DNA from: an uncultured Collinsella sp.
GTDB lineage: Bacteria > Actinomycetota > Coriobacteriia > Coriobacteriales > Coriobacteriaceae
Length of the DNA: 12,372 nucleotides
Assembly (NCBI GenBank): GCA_959596505.1
Contig: CAUFWM010000039.1
Location: 1 to 12,372 of the forward strand
Reading direction: 5' to 3'
Part shown: piece by piece, positions 5,885 through 12,113 of the stretch
How positions within the stretch are numbered: position 1 is the stretch's first letter
Layout of the letters: every line of letters begins with the position of its first letter
Made by a program: the position numbers and the translations under genes
The notes under the pieces: model-generated
The model's input: only the letters and a program-made list of their open reading frames with translations
What the model was told of the DNA's origin: nothing
Databases searched by the model: none

Positions 5885-6682
5885 ATGGGTCTTGAGGGAA
5901 TCAAGCTGATTGCATGCGATTTGGACGGCACGTTGCTGCATCCGGGGGAGCGCGAGCCGCGTTCCGAGGCCTTTGAGCTCATCGATGAGCTGCATCGTCG
6001 CGGTATCGTGTTTATGCCGGCGAGCGGCCGTCAATATGCGAGCTTGCGCTACCTGTTTGCCCCGGTGGCCGATGAGCTCGCCTACGTATGCGAAAACGGA
6101 GCCCTGGTGATGAGCGAGGGGCGTGCCGTTGTCAAGCGTTCCATGGAGCGTTGCCTTGCTATGGATATCGCGAATGCCGTGGTTGCGTATCCCCATGCCG
6201 ACGTGACCCTTTCGTGTGAGGGGCGCCTCTACACCATGAGCGGCAACGACGCGTTTGTTGAACACCTGCGTTATGAGGTCCACTGCGATGTGGCGGTGGT
6301 CGACCGTCCCGAGGACATCGACGAGGACGTCATTAAGATTGCGTTTCAAACGCCCGAGACAGAGCAGCCGGCGGCGCTGGAGTATTTCGAGCGCCTCTTT
6401 AGCGACCGTGTCGACGTGATGACGTCGGGAACCGAATGGACCGATTTTATCGGCTTTGATTCGGGCAAAGGGTCCGCGCTTGCCGATTATGGTTGCGCGC
6501 TGGGGATCTCACCTAACGAAATGATGGCGTTTGGCGATAACGAAAACGATCGCGACATGCTCAACGTGGTGGGCCATCCCTATCTGATGGAGGACTGCAA
6601 TCCCAGCATGCGCGGTGTCAATGACCGTGTCCGCTACGTGCGCGCGGTTGAAGAAGAGCTGCGTCGTCTACTTGCTGAGTAG
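5885..6682 (+). CDS. Cof-type HAD-superfamily hydrolase
   Basis: A cytoplasmic Mg-dependent phosphatase of 265 residues; the family acts on sugar phosphates, FMN and related small molecules, and the substrate cannot be read from the sequence. All four HAD motifs are present: CDLDGTLLHP (nucleophile D12 and acid/base D14), the serine S47 in MPASGRQ, K195 in GFDSGKGSAL, and GDNEND at 217-222. A C2-type cap lies between motifs II and III. The ATG at 5885 follows GGGGGAAA and begins right before the first strand; an in-frame ATG at 5861 would add 8 residues (MRCCGGKH) with no ribosome site. It converges on perR, with only 14 bases between the two stops. Confidence 0.93.
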   Translation: MGLEGIKLIACDLDGTLLHPGEREPRSEAFELIDELHRRGIVFMPASGRQYASLRYLFAPVADELAYVCENGALVMSEGRAVVKRSMERCLAMDIANAVVAYPHADVTLSCEGRLYTMSGNDAFVEHLRYEVHCDVAVVDRPEDIDEDVIKIAFQTPETEQPAALEYFERLFSDRVDVMTSGTEWTDFIGFDSGKGSALADYGCALGISPNEMMAFGDNENDRDMLNVVGHPYLMEDCNPSMRGVNDRVRYVRAVEEELRRLLAE

Positions 6683-6696
6683 GCATGTCCCAAAAT

Positions 6697-7077
6697 CTAC
6701 CTACAGTTGGGGCAGAGGCCCTCGAAGACGGTGTAGTGCGAGGTGACGTTCCAGCCGATTTGCTCGGACGCCTTGGCGTCGAGTTGGGCATCGAAGGGGA
6801 GCGGTACGTCGATGACGCGGCTGCACGAGGTGCAGATGATATGCGCATGCGGCTCGATCGTGCGATCGAAGCGGCTGCCGCCCGGCGTCTTGATGGAGAG
6901 GATCTCGCCGGCGTCGGCTAAGAGATTGAGATTGCGGTAGACCGTACCGCGGCTGATTTTGTCATCCTGCGCGCGCACGGCGTTGTAGATCTCATCGGCG
7001 GTGGGGTGGTTATAGCTTTGGCGCACGGCGTCAAGAACCAGCTTCCGCTGCTTGGTGTTTCTTCTTTGCACCGCCAT
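6697..7077 (-). CDS. perR: Peroxide-responsive repressor of the Fur family (PerR-like)
   Basis: A 126-residue DNA-binding metal-sensing repressor. The winged helix spans about 8-70 (HPTADEIY, ISRGTVYRNLNLLADAG). The residues that form the regulatory metal site of Bacillus subtilis PerR are all present at matching positions: H24, D71 (SRFDR), H77 and H79 (PHAHIIC), and D90 (VIDVP). D71 is the residue that in Fur is usually glutamate, so PerR is favoured over Fur. The structural zinc cysteines C82, C85, C122 and C125 are in place. Metal-catalysed oxidation of the histidines by peroxide would release DNA. The ATG at 7077 follows a GAGGCGAGG stretch. It lies 61 bases after the acylphosphatase stop, with its own possible promoter between. 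Confidence 0.9.
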   Translation of the reverse strand: MAVQRRNTKQRKLVLDAVRQSYNHPTADEIYNAVRAQDDKISRGTVYRNLNLLADAGEILSIKTPGGSRFDRTIEPHAHIICTSCSRVIDVPLPFDAQLDAKASEQIGWNVTSHYTVFEGLCPNCR

Positions 7078-7113
7078 GCGCCTCGCCTCTTTTCTATTAA
7101 CGGTCGTAGGTAA

Positions 7114-7142
7114 ATGATACCGTATTTAGCACACAATACTAA
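7114..7142 (-). promoter_or_regulatory. Candidate perR promoter with overlapping inverted repeat
   Basis: Reading the minus strand, TTAGTA (7142-7137), 17 bases, and TATCAT (7119-7114) form a plausible promoter. The -35 overlaps the stop codon of the acylphosphatase gene. An imperfect inverted repeat TTATTAG-N9-CTAAATA (7145-7124, 5 of 7 positions) overlaps the -35 and spacer and could be an autoregulatory site; it is only loosely like the PerR box. Confidence 0.45.
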
Positions 7143-7549
7143 TAACGAGGACTGAAACCGTCTTCATTGGTAAGTGGGGCTCGGGTCTGGGCGTCTGCGA
7201 GGCGAAAACGCGTTCCCATGCGCTCGTAGGAGGCATGAAGCGCCTCGAGATGAGATAGGATGTTTGCCGGAGCCCCCTGTATCTCCATCTCGACGGAGCC
7301 GTCTTCCATGTTACGCACCCAGCCGGTGAGTGCGCGTGCCTGCGCGAGGTTGGTGTTGGTAAAGCGAAAACCAACGCCTTGGACTTGCCCCGTCCAGTGC
7401 AGGAAGTAGCGCAGGGGAGTGTCTTGAGTGGCCTCGTCGCTTGCGAGCACAGTAAGCCTGCGGCGCAGCTCGAGCTCAACGCCAGACGGTTTTTGAGGCT
7501 CTCGACTGCTGCCGGTGACGCTGGAGAAGAACGTATCGAAGAGGCCCAT
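7139..7549 (-). CDS. Acylphosphatase with N-terminal extension
   Basis: Acylphosphatases hydrolyse acyl phosphates such as carbamoyl phosphate and acetyl phosphate; their cellular role in bacteria is not well settled. The domain covers about residues 46-136 and has the phosphate-binding loop GQVQGVGFR with catalytic R62, and N80 in GWVRNMEDGSVE, 18 residues later as expected. The protein has 136 residues against a usual 90; the first 45 residues (with RRRLTVL and acidic SDEATQD) are not part of the fold. It starts 2 bases after the stop of the oxidoreductase gene (TAG-CG-ATG), so the two are tightly coupled on the minus strand. An internal start near residue 46 has no in-frame ATG, which supports the long form. 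Confidence 0.9.
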   Translation of the reverse strand: MGLFDTFFSSVTGSSREPQKPSGVELELRRRLTVLASDEATQDTPLRYFLHWTGQVQGVGFRFTNTNLAQARALTGWVRNMEDGSVEMEIQGAPANILSHLEALHASYERMGTRFRLADAQTRAPLTNEDGFSPRY

Positions 7550-7551
7550 CG

Positions 7552-8658
7552 CTAGGCCTGCTTGACTGAATCGGCGGGGAAGGTAATGCCGGCCTGCTGA
7601 CGCACGGCATCCATGATGCGGAGCGAGACGAGCGTGACATCGCGGTAGTGGCCGAGCTCGTGGCGTCCCGCCGGGGTCTCCCAGATCTCTTCCTTAACGT
7701 TATCGATGCCTCCGATGGCGGTGATAAAGTCTGCGAGTTCGTATTCCATAGTGTTGCTCGATTTGGGCAGATCGAGCGCGCGGCCGTTGTCGTCCTGTTC
7801 GCGCGGTGCCTCGGTCGCCGAGCCGCGTACGACGTCGCCGCGATAGTCGATGCGGACGTTGCGGGGCGTGGACAGATGGTCGATCTGGATAGTGCCACGC
7901 TCGCCTTCGATCTGCGAGGGCAGCAGGTCATTCGTAATTTTGGAGTGCGCGAGCTCGACGGAGATACGGCCACCGCCATAGCTGGCGAGAATGGAACCGC
8001 AACCGTCGATGGGGCCATGGGTGAGCTCTTGCGTTGAGGGGTCGAGCAGCGTGGTCATGCTGGTGAGACCAGAGGGCATGCCGAAAATCTCGACCATGGG
8101 CTCGACGGCGTAGACGCCAATGTCCATGAGGGAACCCGATGCCATATTGCAGTCGAAGATATTGGTGGCACGTCCAGCGAGGATTTCGTTGTAGCGTGAG
8201 GAATACTTGCCAAAGCGCAGTGAGGCGCGGCGAATGGGCGCAATCTCGCCCAGAGCGTCCTCAATGGCGTGGAAGGCGGGGTCGTGAAGCGGGCGCATGG
8301 CCTCGAGGGCCACGACGCCTGCTGCCTCGGCAGCGCGGAAGACTTCCAGTGCCTGCGCTTCGGTGGCGCAGAAGGGCTTCTCGACGATGACGTGCTTGCC
8401 ACCGGCGATGCAGGCGAGCGCCTGCTCGTGATGGAGCGCGTTGGGGCTGCCGATGTAGACGGCGTCGACGTCGTCGGCGGACGCAAGCTCGTCAAGTGCG
8501 GTGAAGTTGCGTTCGCCGCCGTGTTCGGCGGTAAAGGCGGCGCCACGATCTGCGTCGCGCGAGAGCGTGCCTACGAATGTAGCCTGGTCGTTGGCATTGA
8601 CGACTTGGATAAAGTCGTCGGTGATCATGGATGTGCCGATGGTTGTGATGCGCAGCAT
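7552..8658 (-). CDS. Gfo/Idh/MocA family NAD(P)-dependent oxidoreductase
   Basis: A cytoplasmic dehydrogenase of 368 residues that acts on a sugar, inositol-like or biliverdin-like substrate; the substrate cannot be assigned. The N-terminal Rossmann domain begins LRITTIGTSMITDDFIQ, an IGTS variant of the glycine loop seen in one branch of the family, and continues to VDAVYIGSPNALHHEQA and the EKP motif in VIVEKPFCATEAQA. The C-terminal alpha/beta domain contains MRPLHDP, LRFGKYSSRY, SGSLMDIGVYAVEPM and GERGTIQIDHL. The ATG at 8658 has AAGGGGG (8668-8662) just upstream. The frame is open for another 147 codons, but that stretch is the wrong phase of the RNase H gene. It is followed 2 bases later by the acylphosphatase gene. 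Confidence 0.93.
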   Translation of the reverse strand: MLRITTIGTSMITDDFIQVVNANDQATFVGTLSRDADRGAAFTAEHGGERNFTALDELASADDVDAVYIGSPNALHHEQALACIAGGKHVIVEKPFCATEAQALEVFRAAEAAGVVALEAMRPLHDPAFHAIEDALGEIAPIRRASLRFGKYSSRYNEILAGRATNIFDCNMASGSLMDIGVYAVEPMVEIFGMPSGLTSMTTLLDPSTQELTHGPIDGCGSILASYGGGRISVELAHSKITNDLLPSQIEGERGTIQIDHLSTPRNVRIDYRGDVVRGSATEAPREQDDNGRALDLPKSSNTMEYELADFITAIGGIDNVKEEIWETPAGRHELGHYRDVTLVSLRIMDAVRQQAGITFPADSVKQA

Positions 8659-8691
8659 GTGTCCCCCTTGCGTTGTTTGGCCTACAGGACG

Positions 8692-8697
8692 AGTGTA
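8692..8697 (-). promoter_or_regulatory. Possible -10 element for the oxidoreductase-acylphosphatase operon
   Basis: TACACT on the minus strand, in the context CGCGCTACACTCG, lies in the 73-base gap after the RNase H stop and 34 bases before the ATG. No good -35 is seen. Confidence 0.3.
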
Positions 8698-8731
8698 GCG
8701 CGGGAGGACATAAAAGCGTGCGAAAACGCCG

Positions 8732-9217
8732 TTACAGGTCGCTCTCGCTAAAGCCGGTGTCGATATCGAGGTTGGCTCCGTCGGCCGCGGTGGTGGCGAG
8801 CTCGTCGCAGCGCTCATTGAGCTCGTGGCCGGCATGCCCCTTAACCCAGATGAACTCCACCTTATGCTTGCTCTTTGCGGCAAGCAGGCGCTCCCACAGG
8901 TCGCGGTTCTTGACGGGCTGCTTGTTGGCAGTTTTCCACCCGCGCTTTTTCCAGCCGTCGATCCAGTGTTTGTTGAAGGCGTTGACGACGTATTGCGAAT
9001 CGGAATGGACCTCGACCTCGCAGGGGCGGTTAAGTGCCTCGAGCGCCACGATGACCGCCATGAGCTCCATGCGGTTGTTAGTGGTCTTGGCGTAGCCACG
9101 CGAAAGCTCGGAGGTGAAGGTCTTGCCGGCGGGGTTGGTGTACTTGAGCACGGCGCCGTAGCCGCCGCGTCCCGGATTTGATCGGGCCGAGCCGTCGGTA
9201 TAGATGATGACCTTCAC
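8732..9217 (-). CDS. rnhA: Ribonuclease HI
   Basis: A type 1 RNase H of 161 residues that degrades RNA in RNA/DNA hybrids, for example R-loops and primers. The metal-binding acidic residues are D8 (IYTDGSARSNPG), E51 (NNRMELMAV), D73 (HSDSQYV) and D138 (NERCDELA), and the catalytic histidine is H128 in WVKGHAGHELNE. The basic handle region IDGWKKRGWKTANKQPVKNRDLW (86-108) is present. A GTG start at 9217 is chosen because AAAGGAAG precedes it and the protein then begins directly with the first strand (VKVIIYTDG); the upstream ATG at 9268 would add 17 residues without a ribosome site and overlaps the likely promoter. Confidence 0.96.
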   Translation of the reverse strand: MKVIIYTDGSARSNPGRGGYGAVLKYTNPAGKTFTSELSRGYAKTTNNRMELMAVIVALEALNRPCEVEVHSDSQYVVNAFNKHWIDGWKKRGWKTANKQPVKNRDLWERLLAAKSKHKVEFIWVKGHAGHELNERCDELATTAADGANLDIDTGFSESDL

Positions 9218-9255
9218 GGGCTTCCTTTCGTTGGGTACGTTTCGTGTGAGTGACC

Positions 9256-9261
9256 ATTGTA
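9256..9261 (-). promoter_or_regulatory. Possible -10 element for rnhA
   Basis: TACAAT on the minus strand, in the context GGCGCTACAATGG, lies in the 99-base gap between the LysR gene and rnhA, 38 bases before the GTG. No recognisable -35 lies 16-18 bases upstream. Its flanks resemble those of the element at 8692. Confidence 0.35.
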
Positions 9262-9316
9262 GCGCCATGCCCGCCGGGGGCTAGCAATCTACGATTTCTA
9301 TCCCGTCTTCCGACAG

Positions 9317-10219
9317 TTAGTTGGCATGGATGATGCGGTTGAGCTCGTCGAGGTATTGCTGCAAGAGGGGAGAGGGCTTGCGCTCGTCGTGCATGATATA
9401 GCCTACGTGCATCGTTGGGGCGTCTGCTAACGGGATCGATGCCATACCCCATTGCATTTCATTGGAGAGGACACCGGTCGACAGGGTGTAACCGTTCGAC
9501 GTGATAAGTAAGTTAGTAAGTGTTCCGCGGTCCGAGATTCGTATGTTGCGGTCGCAAGGGATATAGCTAAAAGGTTCCTCGGCGTAATAGAAGGAGTTTG
9601 AGGTTCCCTGCTCAAAGCTGTAGCGCGTATAGGGCGTGAGGTCGGCAAGGGACAGCTGAGGGCGGCGTGCGAGCGGGTGGCGTTCGCTAACGAAGACGTG
9701 GACCGTCGCGTCGAAGAGGGGATGGAAGCTTGCGCGGGCATCGGCGAAGGCCTTCTGCAGAACGCGGGCGTTAAAGTCATCCAGGTACAGAATGCCGATA
9801 TCGCTGCGAAATGCGCGGACGTCGTCGATGATCTGCGAGGTGGTGGTCTCGCGCATGATGAACTCAAACTTACTGTCGCGGCAGCGCTCGACGACGTTGA
9901 CAAAGGCCTTGACCGAAAAAGCGTAGTGCTGGGCCGAGACGGCAAGGCGCGCCTGGGGTGTGCCGCCGTCCTCGTAGCGTGCCTCGAGCATGTCGGCCTG
10001 CTCTACGACCTGGCGCGCATAGCCCAATAGCTCGGTGCCGTCGTTGGTGAGCGTGACGCCGCGGCTGGAGCGCGTAAAGATCTCCAGATGGAGCTCCTGT
10101 TCCAGGCTTTTGACAGCGTTTGAGATGTTGGACTGTGCCGTATAAAGGCGCTGGGCTGCGGCGTTGATCGATCCGGACTCTGCCACGGCGATCAAAAAAC
10201 GAAGTTGCTGGAGGGTCAT
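9317..10219 (-). CDS. LysR-type transcriptional regulator
   Basis: A 300-residue regulator. The N-terminal winged helix-turn-helix (residues 3-62) begins LQQLRFLIAVAESGSINAAAQRLY, has the recognition helix around TAQSNISNAVKSLEQEL, and is followed by TRSSRGVTLTNDG. A linker helix leads to the effector-binding domain (about 90-295) with SDIGILYLDDF and VHVFVSERHPLA. The effector is unknown. Divergence from metY, a sulfur-assimilation gene, makes a role in sulfur amino acid control likely; CysB and MetR are well known LysR regulators of this kind, but I cannot assign orthology. The ATG at 10219 follows AAAGGA. A perfect palindrome GATAGCTATC (10236-10245) sits just upstream of this gene. Confidence 0.93.
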   Translation of the reverse strand: MTLQQLRFLIAVAESGSINAAAQRLYTAQSNISNAVKSLEQELHLEIFTRSSRGVTLTNDGTELLGYARQVVEQADMLEARYEDGGTPQARLAVSAQHYAFSVKAFVNVVERCRDSKFEFIMRETTTSQIIDDVRAFRSDIGILYLDDFNARVLQKAFADARASFHPLFDATVHVFVSERHPLARRPQLSLADLTPYTRYSFEQGTSNSFYYAEEPFSYIPCDRNIRISDRGTLTNLLITSNGYTLSTGVLSNEMQWGMASIPLADAPTMHVGYIMHDERKPSPLLQQYLDELNRIIHAN

Positions 10220-10235
10220 CGGCGCCCATCCTTTC

Positions 10236-10245
10236 GATAGCTATC
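10236..10245. promoter_or_regulatory. Palindrome upstream of the LysR gene
   Basis: GATAGCTATC is a perfect 10-base palindrome 17 bases before the LysR start codon. On the minus strand, TTGTTA followed 17 bases later by TATCGA would place a weak promoter across it. It may be an autoregulatory site or chance. Confidence 0.3.
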
Positions 10246-10280
10246 TAAAAAACCGATAACAAGTTAGCGCTTTTAAGTGA

Positions 10281-10309
10281 TTGACCGAGCAAAACAATGC
10301 TCGTACTAT
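10281..10309 (+). promoter_or_regulatory. metY promoter with palindrome in the spacer
   Basis: TTGACC (10281-10286), exactly 17 bases, and TACTAT (10304-10309) make the best sigma-A promoter of the window. The spacer is a perfect inverted repeat, CGAGCA-N6-TGCTCG at 10286-10303, so a protein bound there would cover the whole promoter. The divergent LysR protein or another repressor is a natural candidate. Transcription would start near 10316, giving a leader of about 175 bases. Confidence 0.75.
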
Positions 10310-10326
10310 TCAAAACACACAAAGGC

Positions 10327-10476
10327 GGTAGGTAATTAAGCCGACCAAGGAACCGGGATGCGAAAGGAGGCCCGCATATGAATTGCTTACCAAGACGAAT
10401 GCCGGGCTCCTGTTTGCGCCCGTCGGCGTGATCAGGAGACAGCGACTTACTTCTCTTACTCTTATTACTTTCTTCG
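10327..10476 (+). promoter_or_regulatory. Structured metY leader RNA (candidate attenuator)
   Basis: Several stems can form. Stem 1 pairs 10327-10337 with 10381-10391: 11 consecutive pairs, two of them G-U. Inside it, 10358-10362 pairs with 10373-10377 and displays the AAAGGAGG of the leader peptide in its loop. A competing stem, 10365-10374 with 10403-10411 (one bulge), would instead hide that site. Further alternatives are 10403-10407 with 10418-10422, and 10407-10412 with 10433-10438. They are followed by a G-free pyrimidine-rich tract (10445-10475) and then the metY ribosome site. No consensus core of a known SAM riboswitch is visible. The mutually exclusive folds around a small reading frame suggest translation-dependent attenuation. 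Confidence 0.55.
10378..10431 (+). CDS. Putative 17-residue leader peptide upstream of metY
   Basis: A small frame reads MNCLPRRMPGSCLRPSA and stops at TGA 10429-10431. It is preceded by AAAGGAGG (10363-10370), one of the strongest ribosome sites of the window, 7 bases from the ATG. It contains two cysteines (codons 3 and 12) and an internal methionine (codon 8), notable for a gene making homocysteine or methionine from sulfide or thiol. The frame ends 60 bases before metY. Both cysteine codons lie in or next to alternative stems, so stalling there could choose the fold. Cysteine-rich small frames upstream of cysteine genes are known as attenuators in mycobacteria; this case is inferred by analogy. 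Confidence 0.55.
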   Translation: MNCLPRRMPGSCLRPSA

Positions 10477-10491
10477 ATCAAGGAGATCATC

Positions 10492-11802
10492 ATGAGCCAG
10501 TTTATCAACAACCCCGAGCACACCTTTGGTTTCGATACCCTGCAGCTGCACGTTGGCCAGGAGAGCGCCGATCCTGCATCCGACTCCCGTGCTGTGCCTA
10601 TCTATCAAACCACGAGCTATGTGTTCCGCAACTCCCAGCACGCCGCCGACCGCTTTGGTCTTGCCGACGCCGGTAACATCTACGGCCGTCTGACCAACTC
10701 CACCCAGGGCGTCTTCGAGGACCGTATCGCTGCGCTCGAGGGCGGCGTTGCTGGCCTCGCCGTCGCCTCTGGCGCCGCCGCCATCACCTATACCCTGCAG
10801 GCCCTCGCCCAGACCGGTGACCACGTGGTCGCCCAGAAGACCATCTACGGCGGTTCCTACAACCTGCTGGAGCACACGCTCTCCCAGTTTGGTGTCGAGA
10901 CCACCTTCGTCGATGCCCATAACCTGGACGAGGTCGAGGGCGCCATCAAGGACAACACCACGGTCATCTATCTCGAGACGCTCGGTAACCCCAACTCCGA
11001 CATCCCCAACATCGACGCCATCTCCGAGATCGCCAAGAAGCATGGCCTGCCGGTTGTCGTCGACAACACCTTCGGCACCCCGTATCTGTTCCGTCCGCTG
11101 GAGCATGGTGCCAACATCGTCGTCCACTCTGCAACCAAGTTCATCGGCGGCCACGGTACCTCGCTGGGCGGTGTGATCGTCGACGGCGGTAACTTCGATT
11201 GGAAGGCGAGTGGCAAGTACGCCCAGATCGCTGAGCCCAACCCCTCCTACCACGGTGTTTCGTTTGCCGAGGCTGCCGGCCCTGCCGCCTTCGCGACCTA
11301 TGTCCGCGCTATCCTGCTGCGTGACGAGGGTGCCTGCATCAGCCCGTTCAACGCCTGGGTCCTGCTCCAGGGCACCGAGACTCTGTCGCTGCGCGTTGAC
11401 CGTCATGTCGAGAACACCAAGAAGGTCGTTGAGTTCCTGGCTGGTGACAGCCACGTCGCCAAGGTGAACCACCCGAGCCTGACTGAGCACCCCGATCATG
11501 AGCTTTACAAGCAATATTTCCCCAACGGCGGTGCCTCGATCTTCACCTTCGAGATCAAGGGCGGCCAGGAAGCTGCATGGAAGTTCATCGATCATCTGCA
11601 GGTGTTCTCGCTGCTCGCCAACGTGGCCGACGTCAAGTCGCTCGTCGTGCACCCGGCTACCACCACGCACTCCCAGCTCTCTGCCGAGGAGCTCGCCGAG
11701 CAGAACATCACGCCCTCCACGATCCGTCTTTCTATCGGTACCGAGAACGCCGAGGATATCATTTGGGATCTGAAGCAGGCCTTCGCCGCGCTGGACGAGT
11801 AA
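10492..11802 (+). CDS. metY: O-acetylhomoserine sulfhydrylase (aminocarboxypropyltransferase)
   Basis: A PLP-dependent enzyme of the Cys/Met metabolism family that makes homocysteine from O-acetyl-homoserine and sulfide, or methionine with methanethiol. The length of 436 residues matches MetY (about 430) rather than the shorter cystathionine synthases and lyases. Signatures are FDTLQLHVGQESADPASDSRAVPIYQT at the start, the PLP-phosphate-binding YGRLTNST, the GSYNLLEHTL and TLGNPNSDIPNI segments, VVDNTFGTPYLFRPLEHGA, and the Schiff-base lysine K216 in VHSATKFIGGHGT; the C-terminal SLVVHPATTTHSQL is the substrate-binding part. Codon use is strongly biased to C-ending codons, which suggests high expression. 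The ATG follows AAGGAG (10480-10485). A leader peptide and structured leader precede it, and a terminator follows. Confidence 0.95.
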   Translation: MSQFINNPEHTFGFDTLQLHVGQESADPASDSRAVPIYQTTSYVFRNSQHAADRFGLADAGNIYGRLTNSTQGVFEDRIAALEGGVAGLAVASGAAAITYTLQALAQTGDHVVAQKTIYGGSYNLLEHTLSQFGVETTFVDAHNLDEVEGAIKDNTTVIYLETLGNPNSDIPNIDAISEIAKKHGLPVVVDNTFGTPYLFRPLEHGANIVVHSATKFIGGHGTSLGGVIVDGGNFDWKASGKYAQIAEPNPSYHGVSFAEAAGPAAFATYVRAILLRDEGACISPFNAWVLLQGTETLSLRVDRHVENTKKVVEFLAGDSHVAKVNHPSLTEHPDHELYKQYFPNGGASIFTFEIKGGQEAAWKFIDHLQVFSLLANVADVKSLVVHPATTTHSQLSAEELAEQNITPSTIRLSIGTENAEDIIWDLKQAFAALDE

Positions 11803-11862
11803 GGCGACTTGTGCAAGGACCCCTTGCGACTCGATAGGTATAACTGCATAAAATGCCTGCTC

Positions 11863-11902
11863 AAGGCGTCTGTGCGAACAATGTTTGCGCAGACGCCTTT
11901 TT
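11863..11902 (+). terminator. Intrinsic terminator of metY
   Basis: A 16-base-pair stem (11863-11878 with 11884-11899, two G-U pairs) with a 5-base loop is followed by TTT, giving five T in a row at the end of the hairpin. It lies 60 bases after the metY stop. A smaller hairpin, GCAAGG-ACC-CCTTGC (11813-11827), sits just after the stop and may protect the 3' end. Confidence 0.9.
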
Positions 11903-12042
11903 GCATAGGAATGCCTAAAAAACAGGTCTTTTAGCGTCGAATATCCAATCTAGATATGGAAAACTCCTGTTAAGTGAATGTGAGTTTTACGCAAATGACG
12001 TGCACCTTTTGAGAAAAACCGCAGGTCGCGAATTGCTCGGGG

Positions 12043-12048
12043 TACTAT
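12043..12048 (+). promoter_or_regulatory. Possible -10 element for the final secreted-protein gene
   Basis: TACTAT in GGGGTACTATGC lies 65 bases before the ATG. A good -35 is not visible at 16-18 bases. The rest of the 11903-12113 gap is A/T-rich for this genome and holds a short inverted repeat (CTAAAA at 11915 with TTTTAG at 11929); I see no gene or known riboswitch in it. Confidence 0.35.
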
Positions 12049-12113
12049 GCAGCGCGATCGAATCACACGCAGCTTAAACGCAGCAAAAACGCACTACGGA
12101 GGTTTCCAGCTAC

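Noticed and set aside
8659..9099. Long N-terminal extension of the Gfo/Idh/MocA oxidoreductase
   Set aside because: The extra 147 codons overlap the RNase H gene in another phase, are Ser/Thr/Arg/Pro-rich noise, and a good ribosome site marks the ATG at 8658.
10321..10440. SAM riboswitch (SAM-I or SAM-IV) in front of metY
   Set aside because: The conserved core with GGCAACC and the associated kink-turn and pseudoknot pattern could not be found; the structure is instead built around a small reading frame.
10465..11670. Open frame of about 400 codons antisense to metY
   Set aside because: It is a by-product of the C-ending codon bias of metY; the translation is low-complexity in Gly, Val and Asp, has no family resemblance, and lies opposite a certain gene.
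11903..12113. Cyclic di-AMP riboswitch in front of the secreted-protein gene
   Set aside because: Such elements are common before cell-wall hydrolase genes, but the conserved sequence blocks are absent and the space between the likely start site and the ribosome site is too short.
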